Counted from the stretch's first letter, positions 7,397-16,498 are shown. The stretch is DNA of 63,796 nt from Oscillospiraceae bacterium (GCA_017512745.1 JAFWEV010000030.1:1-63796); one strand, 5' to 3'. Numbers and translations: made by a program. Notes: generated by a model from the letters alone, not told the origin.

Positions 7397-9127
7397 ATGC
7401 GCACAAAGTGGTTTGATTCGGTGAGCCGCTCGCTCCCTCTCAACGAATATCCCCGTCCGCAGTTTGCGAGAAGCAGCTGGCTGAACCTCAACGGTCAGTG
7501 GGACTACAGAATAAGAAAAACATCTGCTCCGGACGATCCATCATGGGACGGAAAGATCCTTGTGCCTTTCTGTCCTGAATCCGAACTTTCCGGTGTTTCC
7601 AGAGTCCTGCAGCCGGATGAGACGCTTATCTACAGAAGATATTTCTCCGTTCCGGAAGACTGGAAAGATTCCAGTGTGATCCTTCATTTCGGCGCTGTGG
7701 ACTATCTGTGCACCGTCTCTCTGAACGGCACGGATGTCGGCAGTCACCGCGGAGGATATATACCGTTCTCTTTTGATATAACCGGTCTGCTTGCTGAGGA
7801 GAATGAACTCATTGTTTCCGTTACGGATCCCACGGATAAGGGTCTTCAGCAGAGAGGAAAACAGCGGCTCTCTCCCTCCGGTATTTTCTATACTCCTCTT
7901 TCCGGCATATGGCAGACGGTGTGGCTTGAACCGGTTCCCGTTGATCACTTCACCGATGTTCTGATCGTTCCGGACATCGACTCTTCGACTGTATCCGTGA
8001 CTCTGATGAGCAAAGAAGACTGCCGATATAAGCTGACTCTTTCAGACTCCAACGGCGGCATACTGGTACAGTCTGCATTCCGCACAAATACCGAAGCGGT
8101 CGTGTCCGTTTCAGATTCCCATCTCTGGACCCCCGAGGATCCGTATCTGTACAGTCTGAGATTTGAAAGCGGGAGCGATATAGTGACATCGTATTTCGGT
8201 ATGCGCAAATTCTCCGTTGCCGAGGAGAACGGTCATCCCGTTTTTGCCCTCAACAACAAACCCTATTTCATGTTCGGCCCGCTCGATCAGGGATACTGGC
8301 CGGAATCGAATCTGACTCCTCCGACAGAGGAAGCAATGGTCTTCGATCTAGCGACGATGAAGTCTCTCGGATTCAACACTCTGAGAAAACACATAAAGAC
8401 AGAACCTCTCAGGTGGTACTATCTCTGCGACAAACTCGGCATGATAGTGTGGCAGGATATGGTCTCAGGCGGAAAATGCAGAACAGACATCTCTGCTATC
8501 GCGAGAGATCAGCTCGGCATTAAAGTTCCGGATGATACGGAAGCTTCTTACAGGCGGACAGGCCGCAGTGATCCTGGCAACAGAAAAGAATATGAAGACG
8601 AGCTTCGCGGACTCTTGGGACTTTTGAAGAACTGTGTTTCCCTTGCCGTCTGGGTCCCGTTCAACGAGTGCTGGGGGCAGTTCGACGCAAACCGCATAAC
8701 GGATATAATCCGCGGAATCGACGCTTCAAGACTCATCGATCAGGCCTCCGGCTGGGTCGACCAGGGAGGGGGCGACTTCAAGAGCCTTCACACATATTAC
8801 AAGAAGCTTCACGAACCGAAAAAGGCGGACCCCAGGATATTCATAATCTCGGAGTGCGGGGGGTTCGGGTTCAGAGAAGACGGCCATACCTGGTCGGATA
8901 AGACGTTCAGTTACGGCAAACTGAAAACTCATGAAGAGCTGATGACGAAATACGAGTCATTTGTGGAAAATGAGCTGTTGCCTCTGCGGAAGAAAGGATT
9001 ATCCGCCGTGATCTACACCCAGCTCAGTGATGTCGAGACAGAACTCAACGGACTCCTGACATACGACAGGCAAACGTGCAAATTTGACTCGGAAAAACTG
9101 AGTATCATAAACAGAAAAACCTACTGA
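7397..9127 (+). CDS. glycoside hydrolase family 2 protein
   Basis: A 576-residue GH2 enzyme without signal peptide. Order: N-terminal sugar-binding jelly roll (LNGQWDY, then GAVDYLCTVSLNG), an immunoglobulin-like domain (about 190-275), and a TIM barrel. The acid/base Glu is in VPFNECWGQ (about E424) and the nucleophile in ISECGGFG (about E486). It is shorter than LacZ and lacks its C-terminal domains; related small GH2 proteins act as beta-galactosidases, glucuronidases or other beta-glycosidases. AGGAGG overlaps the end of the MFS gene. Cytoplasmic hydrolysis of the imported glycoside is the likely role. Confidence 0.88.
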   Translation: MRTKWFDSVSRSLPLNEYPRPQFARSSWLNLNGQWDYRIRKTSAPDDPSWDGKILVPFCPESELSGVSRVLQPDETLIYRRYFSVPEDWKDSSVILHFGAVDYLCTVSLNGTDVGSHRGGYIPFSFDITGLLAEENELIVSVTDPTDKGLQQRGKQRLSPSGIFYTPLSGIWQTVWLEPVPVDHFTDVLIVPDIDSSTVSVTLMSKEDCRYKLTLSDSNGGILVQSAFRTNTEAVVSVSDSHLWTPEDPYLYSLRFESGSDIVTSYFGMRKFSVAEENGHPVFALNNKPYFMFGPLDQGYWPESNLTPPTEEAMVFDLATMKSLGFNTLRKHIKTEPLRWYYLCDKLGMIVWQDMVSGGKCRTDISAIARDQLGIKVPDDTEASYRRTGRSDPGNRKEYEDELRGLLGLLKNCVSLAVWVPFNECWGQFDANRITDIIRGIDASRLIDQASGWVDQGGGDFKSLHTYYKKLHEPKKADPRIFIISECGGFGFREDGHTWSDKTFSYGKLKTHEELMTKYESFVENELLPLRKKGLSAVIYTQLSDVETELNGLLTYDRQTCKFDSEKLSIINRKTY

Positions 9128-9136
9128 CACAAAAAC

Positions 9137-9166
9137 TCCCGGACGACCATCTTAAGCCGTCCGGGA
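9137..9166. terminator. bidirectional terminator hairpin
   Basis: A 9-bp stem (TCCCGGACG at 9137-9145 with 9158-9166) lies between the convergent GH2 and M13 peptidase genes; ATCTTTATT follows on the plus strand. Confidence 0.7.
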
Positions 9167-9189
9167 ATCTTTATTGCGTTAAAATCATA

Positions 9190-11319
9190 TCACCATATAA
9201 CCAGCCTTGATCCGGGTGCGAGATACATTCCGTCTCCCTCGCTGACACCGTATGTGTCGTAGAATTCCTGGAATTGCTGCACCACCACATTTGTTCTGAG
9301 ATATGAGAGCGGATGAGTATCCTGATAAGCAAGATAATACTCCGTATCTTCAAGACTCACCATTCTCCACAGGGTTGCAAAACTCTCGAACATTTCTTCA
9401 TAGTCGAAGCCGCTGACGTCTTTCGCTATATACAGAATGCACTTCATCGCCGTGAGATCCGCAATAGCTTCTGTCTGAACGAGAGTTCCGCTGCAGTGAA
9501 GTCCCTTGAACGGCATTATGCTGTCATAGTAGGCAATGAGCTTATCCGTTCTCCTGTCGAATACTTTTGCATCCCAGGCGGTCCACCAGTTGTTGAGATT
9601 GCCCTCTTCATCAAAGCGTCTGCCGCTCGAGTCGAATGAATGGGATATCTCGTGCGCGATGATCGCCCCTATGGTTCCGAGCATCTGCTCGTGGGTCATA
9701 TCGTTGGAATAAAACTCGCCTCCGAGGATCCCTCCGCATATCGTTATGGAATTGTCTGTGGGGTCATAGCAGGCATTGACCTGCTGAGGTGAGAATGTCC
9801 AGACCTCATCGTCTACAGGCTGCCCGACAGCTTCGCTCTGAGAGAGCCATATGCTGTCAGCAATGGCCTCATTGGCTGCAAACAGTGTTCCTCCCTCATC
9901 TTTTCCGAGATATGTGAGATCGGAGTTATCCTCCCATTTATCAGGATAAGCGATCCTGATAGCCATATTGTCGAGCTTCCTTATGGCGCCCTCCCGCGTC
10001 TCATCGGAAACGAAGGTCTCTTCCATGAACATCTCTTTGTACTGTGCGATGATCTCGCGGGTTATCGCAGTGACGTCGCTCTTTGTCTCCTCGTCCACAA
10101 ATCTGTCGCAGTAGAGATGTCCCAATGCCATCGGGATATTGTCTTCCACCGCTTTGATGGCCGCGGTTTCGTCAGGGATCATACCCTCTGTACCGTGGAT
10201 CGAATTGAGAACGTCATTCACCTTGACATATGCTTCTCTGTCTACAGAATCCCACCAGATCATCATGGTGGAGACGATAATATATGCCTTCATCTCCTCG
10301 AGCTTGTCCTTCGTGTACAGCTCTCCCAGACGGGCAAGCCATTTCGGTTCAGAGAGAATGTAGGTATCTGAATTGCCGAAGCCGTAAGCTTCAAGCGACT
10401 CCTTTATGGGGAACGGTCCTGCCAGTTCCTGCATCTCGCTCATCGTATAGACATTGTTCTGCTTTTTGATGGCGTCACCGGCGCCGAGCTGCTCGGTCGT
10501 CATGATGTAATCGGCCATATCCTTCTCGAACGCAAAGCAGTTTTCGACAAGTTTCTTTGCATCTCTCTCGGAATAACCGAGGCGCTGCATCATATAAACA
10601 GCAGCCTCACTGTAGTACGGTTCGTCCTTCCAGTCATCGTAATCCATATACTGGTAGTACATGGAATCTCCGAAGATCAGGGAGGAGGAGTCGACATATA
10701 CGGTGTATCTCTCTGCGTTGTTCCAGTCTATGCCCGAATAGCATGTCACGGGAGTCGCGGTAAGCGTCGCCGCCCTCTTTCTCGAGAGCCATTCCGTCAT
10801 TTCGCTGAGACTGGATATTTTTGCCACCGGTTCCAGCAGTTCGATATACGGAGCAGCTCCGACTTCGTTGCGTCCGTCCCAGTCGAGCCACAGTTCATAA
10901 AGATTTTTGGAGAGCTCCATGTCATGCATGAGAGACTCGTCTTCCGTTATGAGTTCTTCCTCAAACAGCAGTTTCATCTGATCGTCGACTTCGAACTGTC
11001 TTTCCGAGAACGTATCGTATGATGTATATCCCTCCGGGATACTGTTTGAGAGGATCCATTCACCGTTTACAGCTATATTGAAATCGTCTTCCGGGGCATT
11101 GCTCTTGGCTTTCTGGACATTGCTCTGGATACTCGAGTCAGCCCACAGCCTCACTTTATACAGATCCTGGTAATCGACCCTGTGCCTTGTTGCCAGCGCC
11201 TCATATTTCTGGTCTCTGCTGACAGGTTCAGGCGCTACCGATGACGATGATCCGCATCCGGCAAACATGGAAACTGTTATACATAAAAGCAGCATTACAG
11301 CTGTTAATTTCTTTTTCAT
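9190..11319 (-). CDS. M13 family zinc metallopeptidase lipoprotein (neprilysin/PepO-like)
   Basis: A 709-residue M13 peptidase expected to cut short peptides outside the membrane. A lipoprotein signal precedes the lipobox FAGC (Cys about 22), followed by a Ser-rich linker. The zinc site reads HEISH (about residue 555) with the downstream EAIAD supplying the third ligand; the family N-terminal helical domain fills the first 450 residues. Many PepO proteins are cytoplasmic; here the lipid anchor suggests a surface enzyme. A weak AAGGAT lies 12 nt before the ATG. It is a single gene with its own terminator shared with GH2. Confidence 0.92.
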   Translation of the reverse strand: MKKKLTAVMLLLCITVSMFAGCGSSSSVAPEPVSRDQKYEALATRHRVDYQDLYKVRLWADSSIQSNVQKAKSNAPEDDFNIAVNGEWILSNSIPEGYTSYDTFSERQFEVDDQMKLLFEEELITEDESLMHDMELSKNLYELWLDWDGRNEVGAAPYIELLEPVAKISSLSEMTEWLSRKRAATLTATPVTCYSGIDWNNAERYTVYVDSSSLIFGDSMYYQYMDYDDWKDEPYYSEAAVYMMQRLGYSERDAKKLVENCFAFEKDMADYIMTTEQLGAGDAIKKQNNVYTMSEMQELAGPFPIKESLEAYGFGNSDTYILSEPKWLARLGELYTKDKLEEMKAYIIVSTMMIWWDSVDREAYVKVNDVLNSIHGTEGMIPDETAAIKAVEDNIPMALGHLYCDRFVDEETKSDVTAITREIIAQYKEMFMEETFVSDETREGAIRKLDNMAIRIAYPDKWEDNSDLTYLGKDEGGTLFAANEAIADSIWLSQSEAVGQPVDDEVWTFSPQQVNACYDPTDNSITICGGILGGEFYSNDMTHEQMLGTIGAIIAHEISHSFDSSGRRFDEEGNLNNWWTAWDAKVFDRRTDKLIAYYDSIMPFKGLHCSGTLVQTEAIADLTAMKCILYIAKDVSGFDYEEMFESFATLWRMVSLEDTEYYLAYQDTHPLSYLRTNVVVQQFQEFYDTYGVSEGDGMYLAPGSRLVIW

Positions 11320-11462
11320 TGGAGTTAATAATCCTTTATATTTATTGATTCAATTATATGTAATATGGCCAAATTGTACAGCAATTCGACTCATAGGCTT
11401 TACGTTCTCTAAAATGATTTGTGCAACACTTACAAACATTTAAAATCCTTTTTGTGTAAATG

Positions 11463-11491
11463 TTGCATTTTCCGAAAGAAAGTAGTATTTT
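11463..11491 (+). promoter_or_regulatory. promoter of the small K/A/T-rich protein gene, with dyad
   Basis: TTGCAT (11463-11468) and TATTTT (11486-11491) are 17 nt apart, about 34 nt before the ATG. An 8-bp inverted repeat (AACATTTA at 11435-11442 with TAAATGTT at 11457-11464) abuts the -35 box and could be an operator. Nothing else is visible in 11320-11509. Confidence 0.55.
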
Positions 11492-11524
11492 ACTGTCTGT
11501 ACCAATTTAATGGAGGTTTTTATT

Positions 11525-11842
11525 ATGGCAACAACAAAGAAGACTGCTGCAAAGACAACAACAGCATCAGCAGCAGCAGAGAAAAAACCTGCAGTAAAGA
11601 AGACAACTACAAAAGCAAGCACAAAATCCAAAGAATATAAAACAACAGTTACTCTTCAGTTTGCAGGAAAAGAAACATGCACATGCTGCATGCAGAAAAA
11701 AGCTGTAGAAGCATTCGTAGCAGCAGGAAACGATGAAAAGAACATCAAGTCCCTCGCTCTCTATGTAAAGCCGGAAGACAACAAGGTCTACTTTGTAGTC
11801 AACGACGATCAGGAAGGCAGCTTCGTTCTTTTCGAAGACTGA
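11525..11842 (+). CDS. small protein with Lys/Ala/Thr-rich tail (DUF6465-like)
   Basis: A 105-residue protein. Residues 1-42 are low-complexity, made almost only of Lys, Ala and Thr, like a histone H1 tail; the rest is a compact acidic domain with a CTCCMQKK segment and ends VLFED. From memory it resembles the DUF6465 family common in Lachnospiraceae; function unknown. The ATG at 11525 is preferred because GGAGG lies 9 nt before it and the longer frame starts at an ATG inside that site. Strong promoter and terminator and a narrow codon set in the tail suggest abundant expression, perhaps nucleic-acid binding. Confidence 0.75.
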   Translation: MATTKKTAAKTTTASAAAEKKPAVKKTTTKASTKSKEYKTTVTLQFAGKETCTCCMQKKAVEAFVAAGNDEKNIKSLALYVKPEDNKVYFVVNDDQEGSFVLFED

Positions 11843-11862
11843 TCCATCTAGTCAGCAATAAG

Positions 11863-11891
11863 ACAGCCATCCTCGTGATGGCTGTTTTTTT
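11863..11891 (+). terminator. Rho-independent terminator
   Basis: ACAGCCATC (11863-11871) pairs with GATGGCTGT (11877-11885) around a 5-nt loop, followed by an uninterrupted T-run to 11891. Confidence 0.9.
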
Positions 11892-11957
11892 ATGCTTTTA
11901 ATTAATGTATATTTATTATATAAATACTCTACTATCAAACACTCGGAGGCGTCGGTC

Positions 11958-12980
11958 ATGAGAAACCATGAAGTTACGCAGAAGCAGCTGCTTCTCGATG
12001 AACAGGGTGAGATCCGGGAACCCGGCTGGGCAAGAAGCCAGGTCTGGCAGTATAAGAGAGATATGATCAAAGCACCTGCTTTCAGGATCAAGGAGTGGGA
12101 TTACTATCTCGTACTCGCTGACAGTTACGCTGCCGCATTCACCATATCAGATGACGGATATATAGGACTTCAGTCCGTTTCGCTGCTGTCTTTCGGAGAT
12201 AAGCCATGGGAACATACGGAGACTATACTCAACGTCTTCCCCATGGGCAAACTCAAGTTGCCCGAGAATTCATCTTCCGGCGATACGGTATATAAGGACA
12301 AGCGTCTTCAGATGTCATTCACCGTTTCCGAAGGAAAGAGACACATCAAGTGTCACTTCAACGATTTCTGGGAGAAAAAACCGTTTGACTGCGATATAGT
12401 ACTCGACCAGCCTCCGATGGACTCCATGGTGATAGCAACTCCATGGGATAAAAAACACGCTTTCTACTATAACCAGAAGATCAACTGCATGAGAGCGTCA
12501 GGATGGATGATGTATGACGGAAAGAAGTATACCTTCGATCCGGCTTCGGATTTCGGCACGCTCGACTGGGGCAGAGGTGTCTGGACTTACGACAACACAT
12601 GGTTCTGGGGATCCGGCAACTGTGATCTTGACGGAAAGCCGTTCGGCTTCAATATAGGGTATGGTTTCGGCAATACAAGCGCCGCTACGGAAAATATAAT
12701 CTTTTATGACGGCAAAGCTCATAAATTTGACGATGTTGTATTCAATATTCCGGAAAACTCATATACCGATCCCTGGACATTCACAAGCTCGGACGGCAGA
12801 TTCGAGATGAGCTTTGTCCCCGTATTGGACAGAGCTGCAAAGATCGACTTCAAAGTTCTTGTCTCCGACCAGCACCAGGTATTCGGAAGAATGAGCGGAA
12901 AAGCCGTCCTTGACGACGACACCGTCCTTGAGATCAAAGATGTTATGTGCTTCGCGGAGAAAGTCCACAACAAATACTAA
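11958..12980 (+). CDS. DUF2804 family protein
   Basis: A 340-residue protein of the DUF2804 family, recognised from the N-terminal pattern of a dozen residues before GW, then KEWDYY, and later Trp-rich segments (GTLDWGRGVW, FWGSGN). Function is unknown; the family has been likened to lipocalin/phytochelatin-like beta proteins but I cannot confirm that. GGAGG lies 9 nt before the ATG at 11958; the longer frame begins within the preceding terminator and is rejected. It stands alone between a terminator and the HTH-nucleotidyltransferase gene. Confidence 0.8.
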   Translation: MRNHEVTQKQLLLDEQGEIREPGWARSQVWQYKRDMIKAPAFRIKEWDYYLVLADSYAAAFTISDDGYIGLQSVSLLSFGDKPWEHTETILNVFPMGKLKLPENSSSGDTVYKDKRLQMSFTVSEGKRHIKCHFNDFWEKKPFDCDIVLDQPPMDSMVIATPWDKKHAFYYNQKINCMRASGWMMYDGKKYTFDPASDFGTLDWGRGVWTYDNTWFWGSGNCDLDGKPFGFNIGYGFGNTSAATENIIFYDGKAHKFDDVVFNIPENSYTDPWTFTSSDGRFEMSFVPVLDRAAKIDFKVLVSDQHQVFGRMSGKAVLDDDTVLEIKDVMCFAEKVHNKY

Positions 12981-13047
12981 GCAAAAACAATATTGATTCT
13001 CCAAAACCCGAAGTGTTTTTCCTTTTTGCACATACCAAAAAATACCA

Positions 13048-13063
13048 TATGCAATATTGCATA
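13048..13063. promoter_or_regulatory. 16-bp palindrome, candidate autoregulatory operator
   Basis: TATGCAATATTGCATA is a perfect palindrome 29 bp before the start of the HTH-nucleotidyltransferase gene. Xre-type antitoxins commonly bind such a site upstream of themselves. Confidence 0.5.
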
Positions 13064-13091
13064 ATGTTAGAGTCAAGAAGGTGCAATCATT

Positions 13092-13565
13092 ATGTCTGTG
13101 CTAAAAGAACTTCGCAAAAGTAAATCGCTCACTCAACATAAAGCAGCTGATCTTACGGGGATCTCATTGCGTTCTTATATTTCCTATGAGAATGACTCTT
13201 CCAAGTCCACCCTTCCCAAATACAGTTATCTGCTGAGAGTCATTGAACAGTATGAGCCGTATAAGGAAGATCGGGGAATCTTAACAATTTCACAGATCCA
13301 AAATATCTGTCATGATGTTTTTAAAGATTATAATGTCGGTTTTTGTTATCTCTTCGGGTCATATGCCAAAGGAACTCCTCGGGAAGACAGTGATATCGAC
13401 TTGTTGATATACACAGATACTTCAGGATTACGCTATTACGGCTTAGCGGAAAAACTCAGAGAAAGTCTTCACAAGAAAATTGACCTTTTGGATATCAAAC
13501 AAGTCCTTAAAAATGAACAGCTGCTAATTGATATATTGAAGACAGGTATGAAAATATATGGATAG
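13092..13565 (+). CDS. Xre-type HTH fused to minimal nucleotidyltransferase (MNT)
   Basis: 157 aa. Residues 1-57 form an Xre/Cro-like helix-turn-helix (LTQHKAADLTGISLRSYISYE). Residues 65-157 are a minimal nucleotidyltransferase with GSYAKG at 89-94 and the metal-binding DID at 101-103. MNT proteins pair with HEPN toxins and neutralise them by AMP transfer; here no HEPN gene lies on either side. The HTH fusion plus upstream palindrome points to self-repression. AAGAAGG lies about 12 nt before the ATG. It could be an orphan antitoxin, or regulate distant genes. Confidence 0.82.
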   Translation: MSVLKELRKSKSLTQHKAADLTGISLRSYISYENDSSKSTLPKYSYLLRVIEQYEPYKEDRGILTISQIQNICHDVFKDYNVGFCYLFGSYAKGTPREDSDIDLLIYTDTSGLRYYGLAEKLRESLHKKIDLLDIKQVLKNEQLLIDILKTGMKIYG

Positions 13566-13637
13566 ACAAAAAGATGACACTTAGTATTATTTATTTTCGT
13601 ATCACTAAAAATTCTATGTTTACTCGGAGGACTTCGA

Positions 13638-14093
13638 ATGACTGATTATTCGATTCTCATTGCGCAATTCAATGCGCTTGCTGAAGAAGATCCAAACTAT
13701 ATTCCGCTCCTATCCAACACATCCGCTCTCATATACGATAATCTTCCCGATCTCAACTGGGCCGGATTTTACCTGATGAGAGACGGAAGACTTGTGCTCG
13801 GTCCTTTTCAGGGCAAAGTAGCATGTATACACATTGAAGTCGGTAAGGGTGTCTGCGGTACCGCCGTAAAGGAGAATGCCACCCAGCTCGTTCCGGATGT
13901 ACATGTGTTCCCGGGACATATAGCCTGCGACAGCGCTTCGAATTCGGAGATAGTTGTCCCGATCCATGACGGAAACGAAGTCATCGGTGTGCTGGATATA
14001 GACAGCCCGCTGTTTTCACGTTTCTCCGAAGAAGACCGACGCGGTCTCGAAGACCTTGTAAGGCATATGGAAAAAGCCATCTTCTGGAATTAG
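13638..14093 (+). CDS. free methionine-(R)-sulfoxide reductase (fRMsr, GAF domain)
   Basis: A 151-residue single GAF domain that reduces free Met-R-sulfoxide. The three active-site cysteines C63, C73 and C97 have the family spacing of 10 and 24, in LGPFQGKVAC, GVCG and GHIACD. CGGAGG precedes the ATG by about 10 nt. With MsrA 1.2 kb away it gives the cell repair of both free R-sulfoxide and S-sulfoxide. It stands before the third nucleoside hydrolase gene with a 75-nt gap. Confidence 0.93.
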   Translation: MTDYSILIAQFNALAEEDPNYIPLLSNTSALIYDNLPDLNWAGFYLMRDGRLVLGPFQGKVACIHIEVGKGVCGTAVKENATQLVPDVHVFPGHIACDSASNSEIVVPIHDGNEVIGVLDIDSPLFSRFSEEDRRGLEDLVRHMEKAIFWN

Positions 14094-14168
14094 CATATTA
14101 CATCCTATTTGCGTCATGCTAAAATGTTAACAGAGAATAGCCACTTACGTGGAGAAAGAGGAAAAAAT

Positions 14169-15179
14169 ATGATCGAGAAGAAAAAAGTCATCATCGACTG
14201 CGATACCGGTTCGGACGATTCCGTTGCACTTGTCCTTGCAATGCTGAGACCAGAATTCGAGATCCTCGGTATTACAACCGTAAACGGTAACCGCTGTGTT
14301 GAATACACCACCGAAAACACTCTCCGTGTCGTGGAGTTCATGGGCAACAAATGGCCGGTATTCAAAGGATGCGGTCTTCCGTATGTTTCCACAATGCTCG
14401 GACGCAGACCCGGATATCCGCGCCGCGACGGCTCCGGCCCCGCCAACAACGCAGGAGTCCACGGCGACTTCATCGACCAGCTTCCGAAAGCAACGATCAA
14501 GGAGCAGGATAAACCCGCCGTTGTATGGCTCATCGAGACACTCATGGCTCAGCCCGACCACTCTGTTACGATCATCCCTCTGGCTCCCCTGACAAATATC
14601 GCACATGCCGTGCACATCGAGCCCAGGATCGTCGATAAGGTCAAAGAGGTCATGTACATGGGCGGAGGATATATCATCGGCAACAAATCTCCTGTCGGAG
14701 AGATGAACGTCTGGATGGATCCGGATGCAGCAGAAGTATGTATGGAAGCCGGTTTCCAGAACTGGACGTTCGTTCCGCTCGATGCAACTCATGACGCTTA
14801 TCTCACCATGGATGACGCGGAAAGGATCCGCGCCGTCGGGACAAAAGAAGCTGAATTCATCGCCGACCTTACCGCACAGAGGATCAAGGGATACTCAACA
14901 TGGCAGAAGGTCAAAGAAGACAATGCCGCTCCTGTCCATGATCCGCTTACAGTCGCAGCTCTCATTGACGAATCCGTCCTTGTTGACTGCGTTCCCGCAC
15001 ACTGCCAGGTCGACTGCGGAGGCGGAGCCGCATACGGTCAGACCATATTCGATATGCCGGCCATCAACGGTCGTCTGGATGCTCTGCCGCCCAACTGCCG
15101 CGTTGCGCTTCACGCTGACAGGATAAAATACGTAAACTGGATCATAGATACTCTTGAACAGGCCAAAGCGCGCTCGTAA
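14169..15179 (+). CDS. nucleoside hydrolase (IunH family), copy 3
   Basis: A 336-residue nucleoside hydrolase with DCDTGSDDS at the N terminus and the His-Asp pair intact in APVHDPLTVAALID. The start at 14169 follows AGAGGAAAA; the longer open frame is rejected because it lacks a ribosome site. It stands apart from the other two hydrolase genes by 9.5 kb and differs from both, suggesting distinct substrate ranges. Downstream it ends in a strong hairpin facing msrA. Confidence 0.9.
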   Translation: MIEKKKVIIDCDTGSDDSVALVLAMLRPEFEILGITTVNGNRCVEYTTENTLRVVEFMGNKWPVFKGCGLPYVSTMLGRRPGYPRRDGSGPANNAGVHGDFIDQLPKATIKEQDKPAVVWLIETLMAQPDHSVTIIPLAPLTNIAHAVHIEPRIVDKVKEVMYMGGGYIIGNKSPVGEMNVWMDPDAAEVCMEAGFQNWTFVPLDATHDAYLTMDDAERIRAVGTKEAEFIADLTAQRIKGYSTWQKVKEDNAAPVHDPLTVAALIDESVLVDCVPAHCQVDCGGGAAYGQTIFDMPAINGRLDALPPNCRVALHADRIKYVNWIIDTLEQAKARS

Positions 15180-15199
15180 CATATCTGCGGATAACAACA

Positions 15200-15240
15200 G
15201 ATCCCATCCGGAATCCTCGTTCCGGATGGGATCTTTCTTT
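15200..15240. terminator. strong terminator between convergent genes
   Basis: A 14-bp perfect stem (15200-15213 with 15220-15233) and 6-nt loop are followed by TTTCTTTTGTG on the plus strand. It ends the hydrolase gene and may serve msrA from the other side. Confidence 0.88.
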
Positions 15241-15251
15241 TGTGTTTTTTG

Positions 15252-15758
15252 CTATTTTGAATTGAGAGCTTTAACTTCTTCGAATTCGACTTTTGTTATA
15301 TGGCAGTATCCGTTCGGATTCTTTATCAGGTAATCCTGATGATACTCCTCAGCATCATAGAAGTTTTTGAGCGGTTCCAGTTCTACGCAGAAGACCGGAT
15401 ACTCCTCTCTCTTCTTCTCAAATACCTTTTCCGCTGTTGCCTTTGACTCATCATCGATGTAATACACGCCCGTCTGATACTGTGACCCTATATCATTTCC
15501 CTGTCTGTTCGTTATCGTCGGATCAATGCAGAGGAAGTATGCCTTGAGGACCGTCTCCAGACTTACAAGCGAATCATCATAGTCCACTTTTACGGTCTCC
15601 CTGAAGCCTGTCGTATCCGTGCACACTTCTTTGTATGTCGGATTCTCCGTATGACCGTTTGCGTAGCCTACCGTTGTGTCCGTCACCCCGTTGAGCAACT
15701 GGAATACTCTCTCCGTTCCCCAGAAGCACCCGCCTGCAAGATATATCGTTTTTACCAT
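15252..15758 (-). CDS. msrA: peptide methionine-(S)-sulfoxide reductase MsrA
   Basis: A 168-residue MsrA. The catalytic motif GGCFWGTE has its nucleophile at C11, and the family blocks VGYANG, FYDAEEYHQDY and a C-terminal Cys (GYCHI) as resolving candidate are present. GAGGTG precedes the ATG at 15758; the longer frame begins with the GTG of that site. It diverges from the flavin reductase-rubredoxin gene across about 100 bp, so both may answer to oxidative stress. Confidence 0.96.
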   Translation of the reverse strand: MVKTIYLAGGCFWGTERVFQLLNGVTDTTVGYANGHTENPTYKEVCTDTTGFRETVKVDYDDSLVSLETVLKAYFLCIDPTITNRQGNDIGSQYQTGVYYIDDESKATAEKVFEKKREEYPVFCVELEPLKNFYDAEEYHQDYLIKNPNGYCHITKVEFEEVKALNSK

Positions 15759-15824
15759 GCTTATCACCTCGTTTTCTGTTAATTATACATTAAGAATCCG
15801 GTTCTATATAGCGCGATTTCTTTT

Positions 15825-15833
15825 TGCTATAAT
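15825..15833 (+). promoter_or_regulatory. extended -10 promoter
   Basis: TGCTATAAT is a perfect extended -10 element 24 nt before the start of the flavin reductase-rubredoxin gene; no good -35 box is seen, as is usual for this class. Confidence 0.6.
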
Positions 15834-15857
15834 GAATCCAAAAGGAGGATTAACAAT

Positions 15858-16478
15858 ATGGATCTCAAAGCAATGTTTAACCTTTCATACGGTCTTTTTG
15901 TTCTCACAGCTACGGACGGAGCAAAGGACAACGGATGCATCACCAACACATGCATTCAGGTCACCTCCGAGCCCAATCAGATCGCCTTCGCGGTAAATAA
16001 ATCAAACTATACGCACGACATGGTCTTCAAGACGAGAGAATTCAACATCTCTATCATCAGTGAAGACGCATCTTTCGACCTTTTCAAGCATTTCGGATTC
16101 CAGTCGGGACGCGATGTGGACAAATTCAAAGACTTCACCGCATTTGACAGAGCCGCCAACGGCATCCCGTACATCGTCTCCGGCACAAATGCATATATTT
16201 CGGGCAAAGTCGTGTCCGCCCTGGATATCGGGACGCACACGCTGTTCATAGCCAAGGTTACGGATATGAATGTATTGAGCCAGATACCGTCAGCTACATA
16301 CACCTATTATCAGAGCAATATCAAGCCTAAACCGCAGCCCGCCGCGGCATCTGCCGGAAAGACAGTGTGGCGCTGCACCGTATGCGGATATGAATACGAA
16401 GGCGAGGAACTTCCCGCAGACTTTATATGTCCGCTGTGCAAACACCCGGCATCCGATTTTGAGAAAGTCACCGTCTGA
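15858..16478 (+). CDS. flavin reductase-rubredoxin fusion (high-molecular-weight rubredoxin type)
   Basis: 206 aa. Residues 1-150 form a flavin reductase-like split-barrel that binds FMN; after a Pro/Ala linker, residues 171-206 form a rubredoxin iron site with C173, C176, C191 and C194. Hrb proteins pass electrons from NAD(P)H to flavodiiron proteins to reduce oxygen or NO in strict anaerobes; no flavodiiron gene is in the window. AAGGAGG precedes the ATG. Confidence 0.92.
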   Translation: MDLKAMFNLSYGLFVLTATDGAKDNGCITNTCIQVTSEPNQIAFAVNKSNYTHDMVFKTREFNISIISEDASFDLFKHFGFQSGRDVDKFKDFTAFDRAANGIPYIVSGTNAYISGKVVSALDIGTHTLFIAKVTDMNVLSQIPSATYTYYQSNIKPKPQPAAASAGKTVWRCTVCGYEYEGEELPADFICPLCKHPASDFEKVTV

Positions 16479-16498
16479 TTATCTTGCGATATTGTCAA

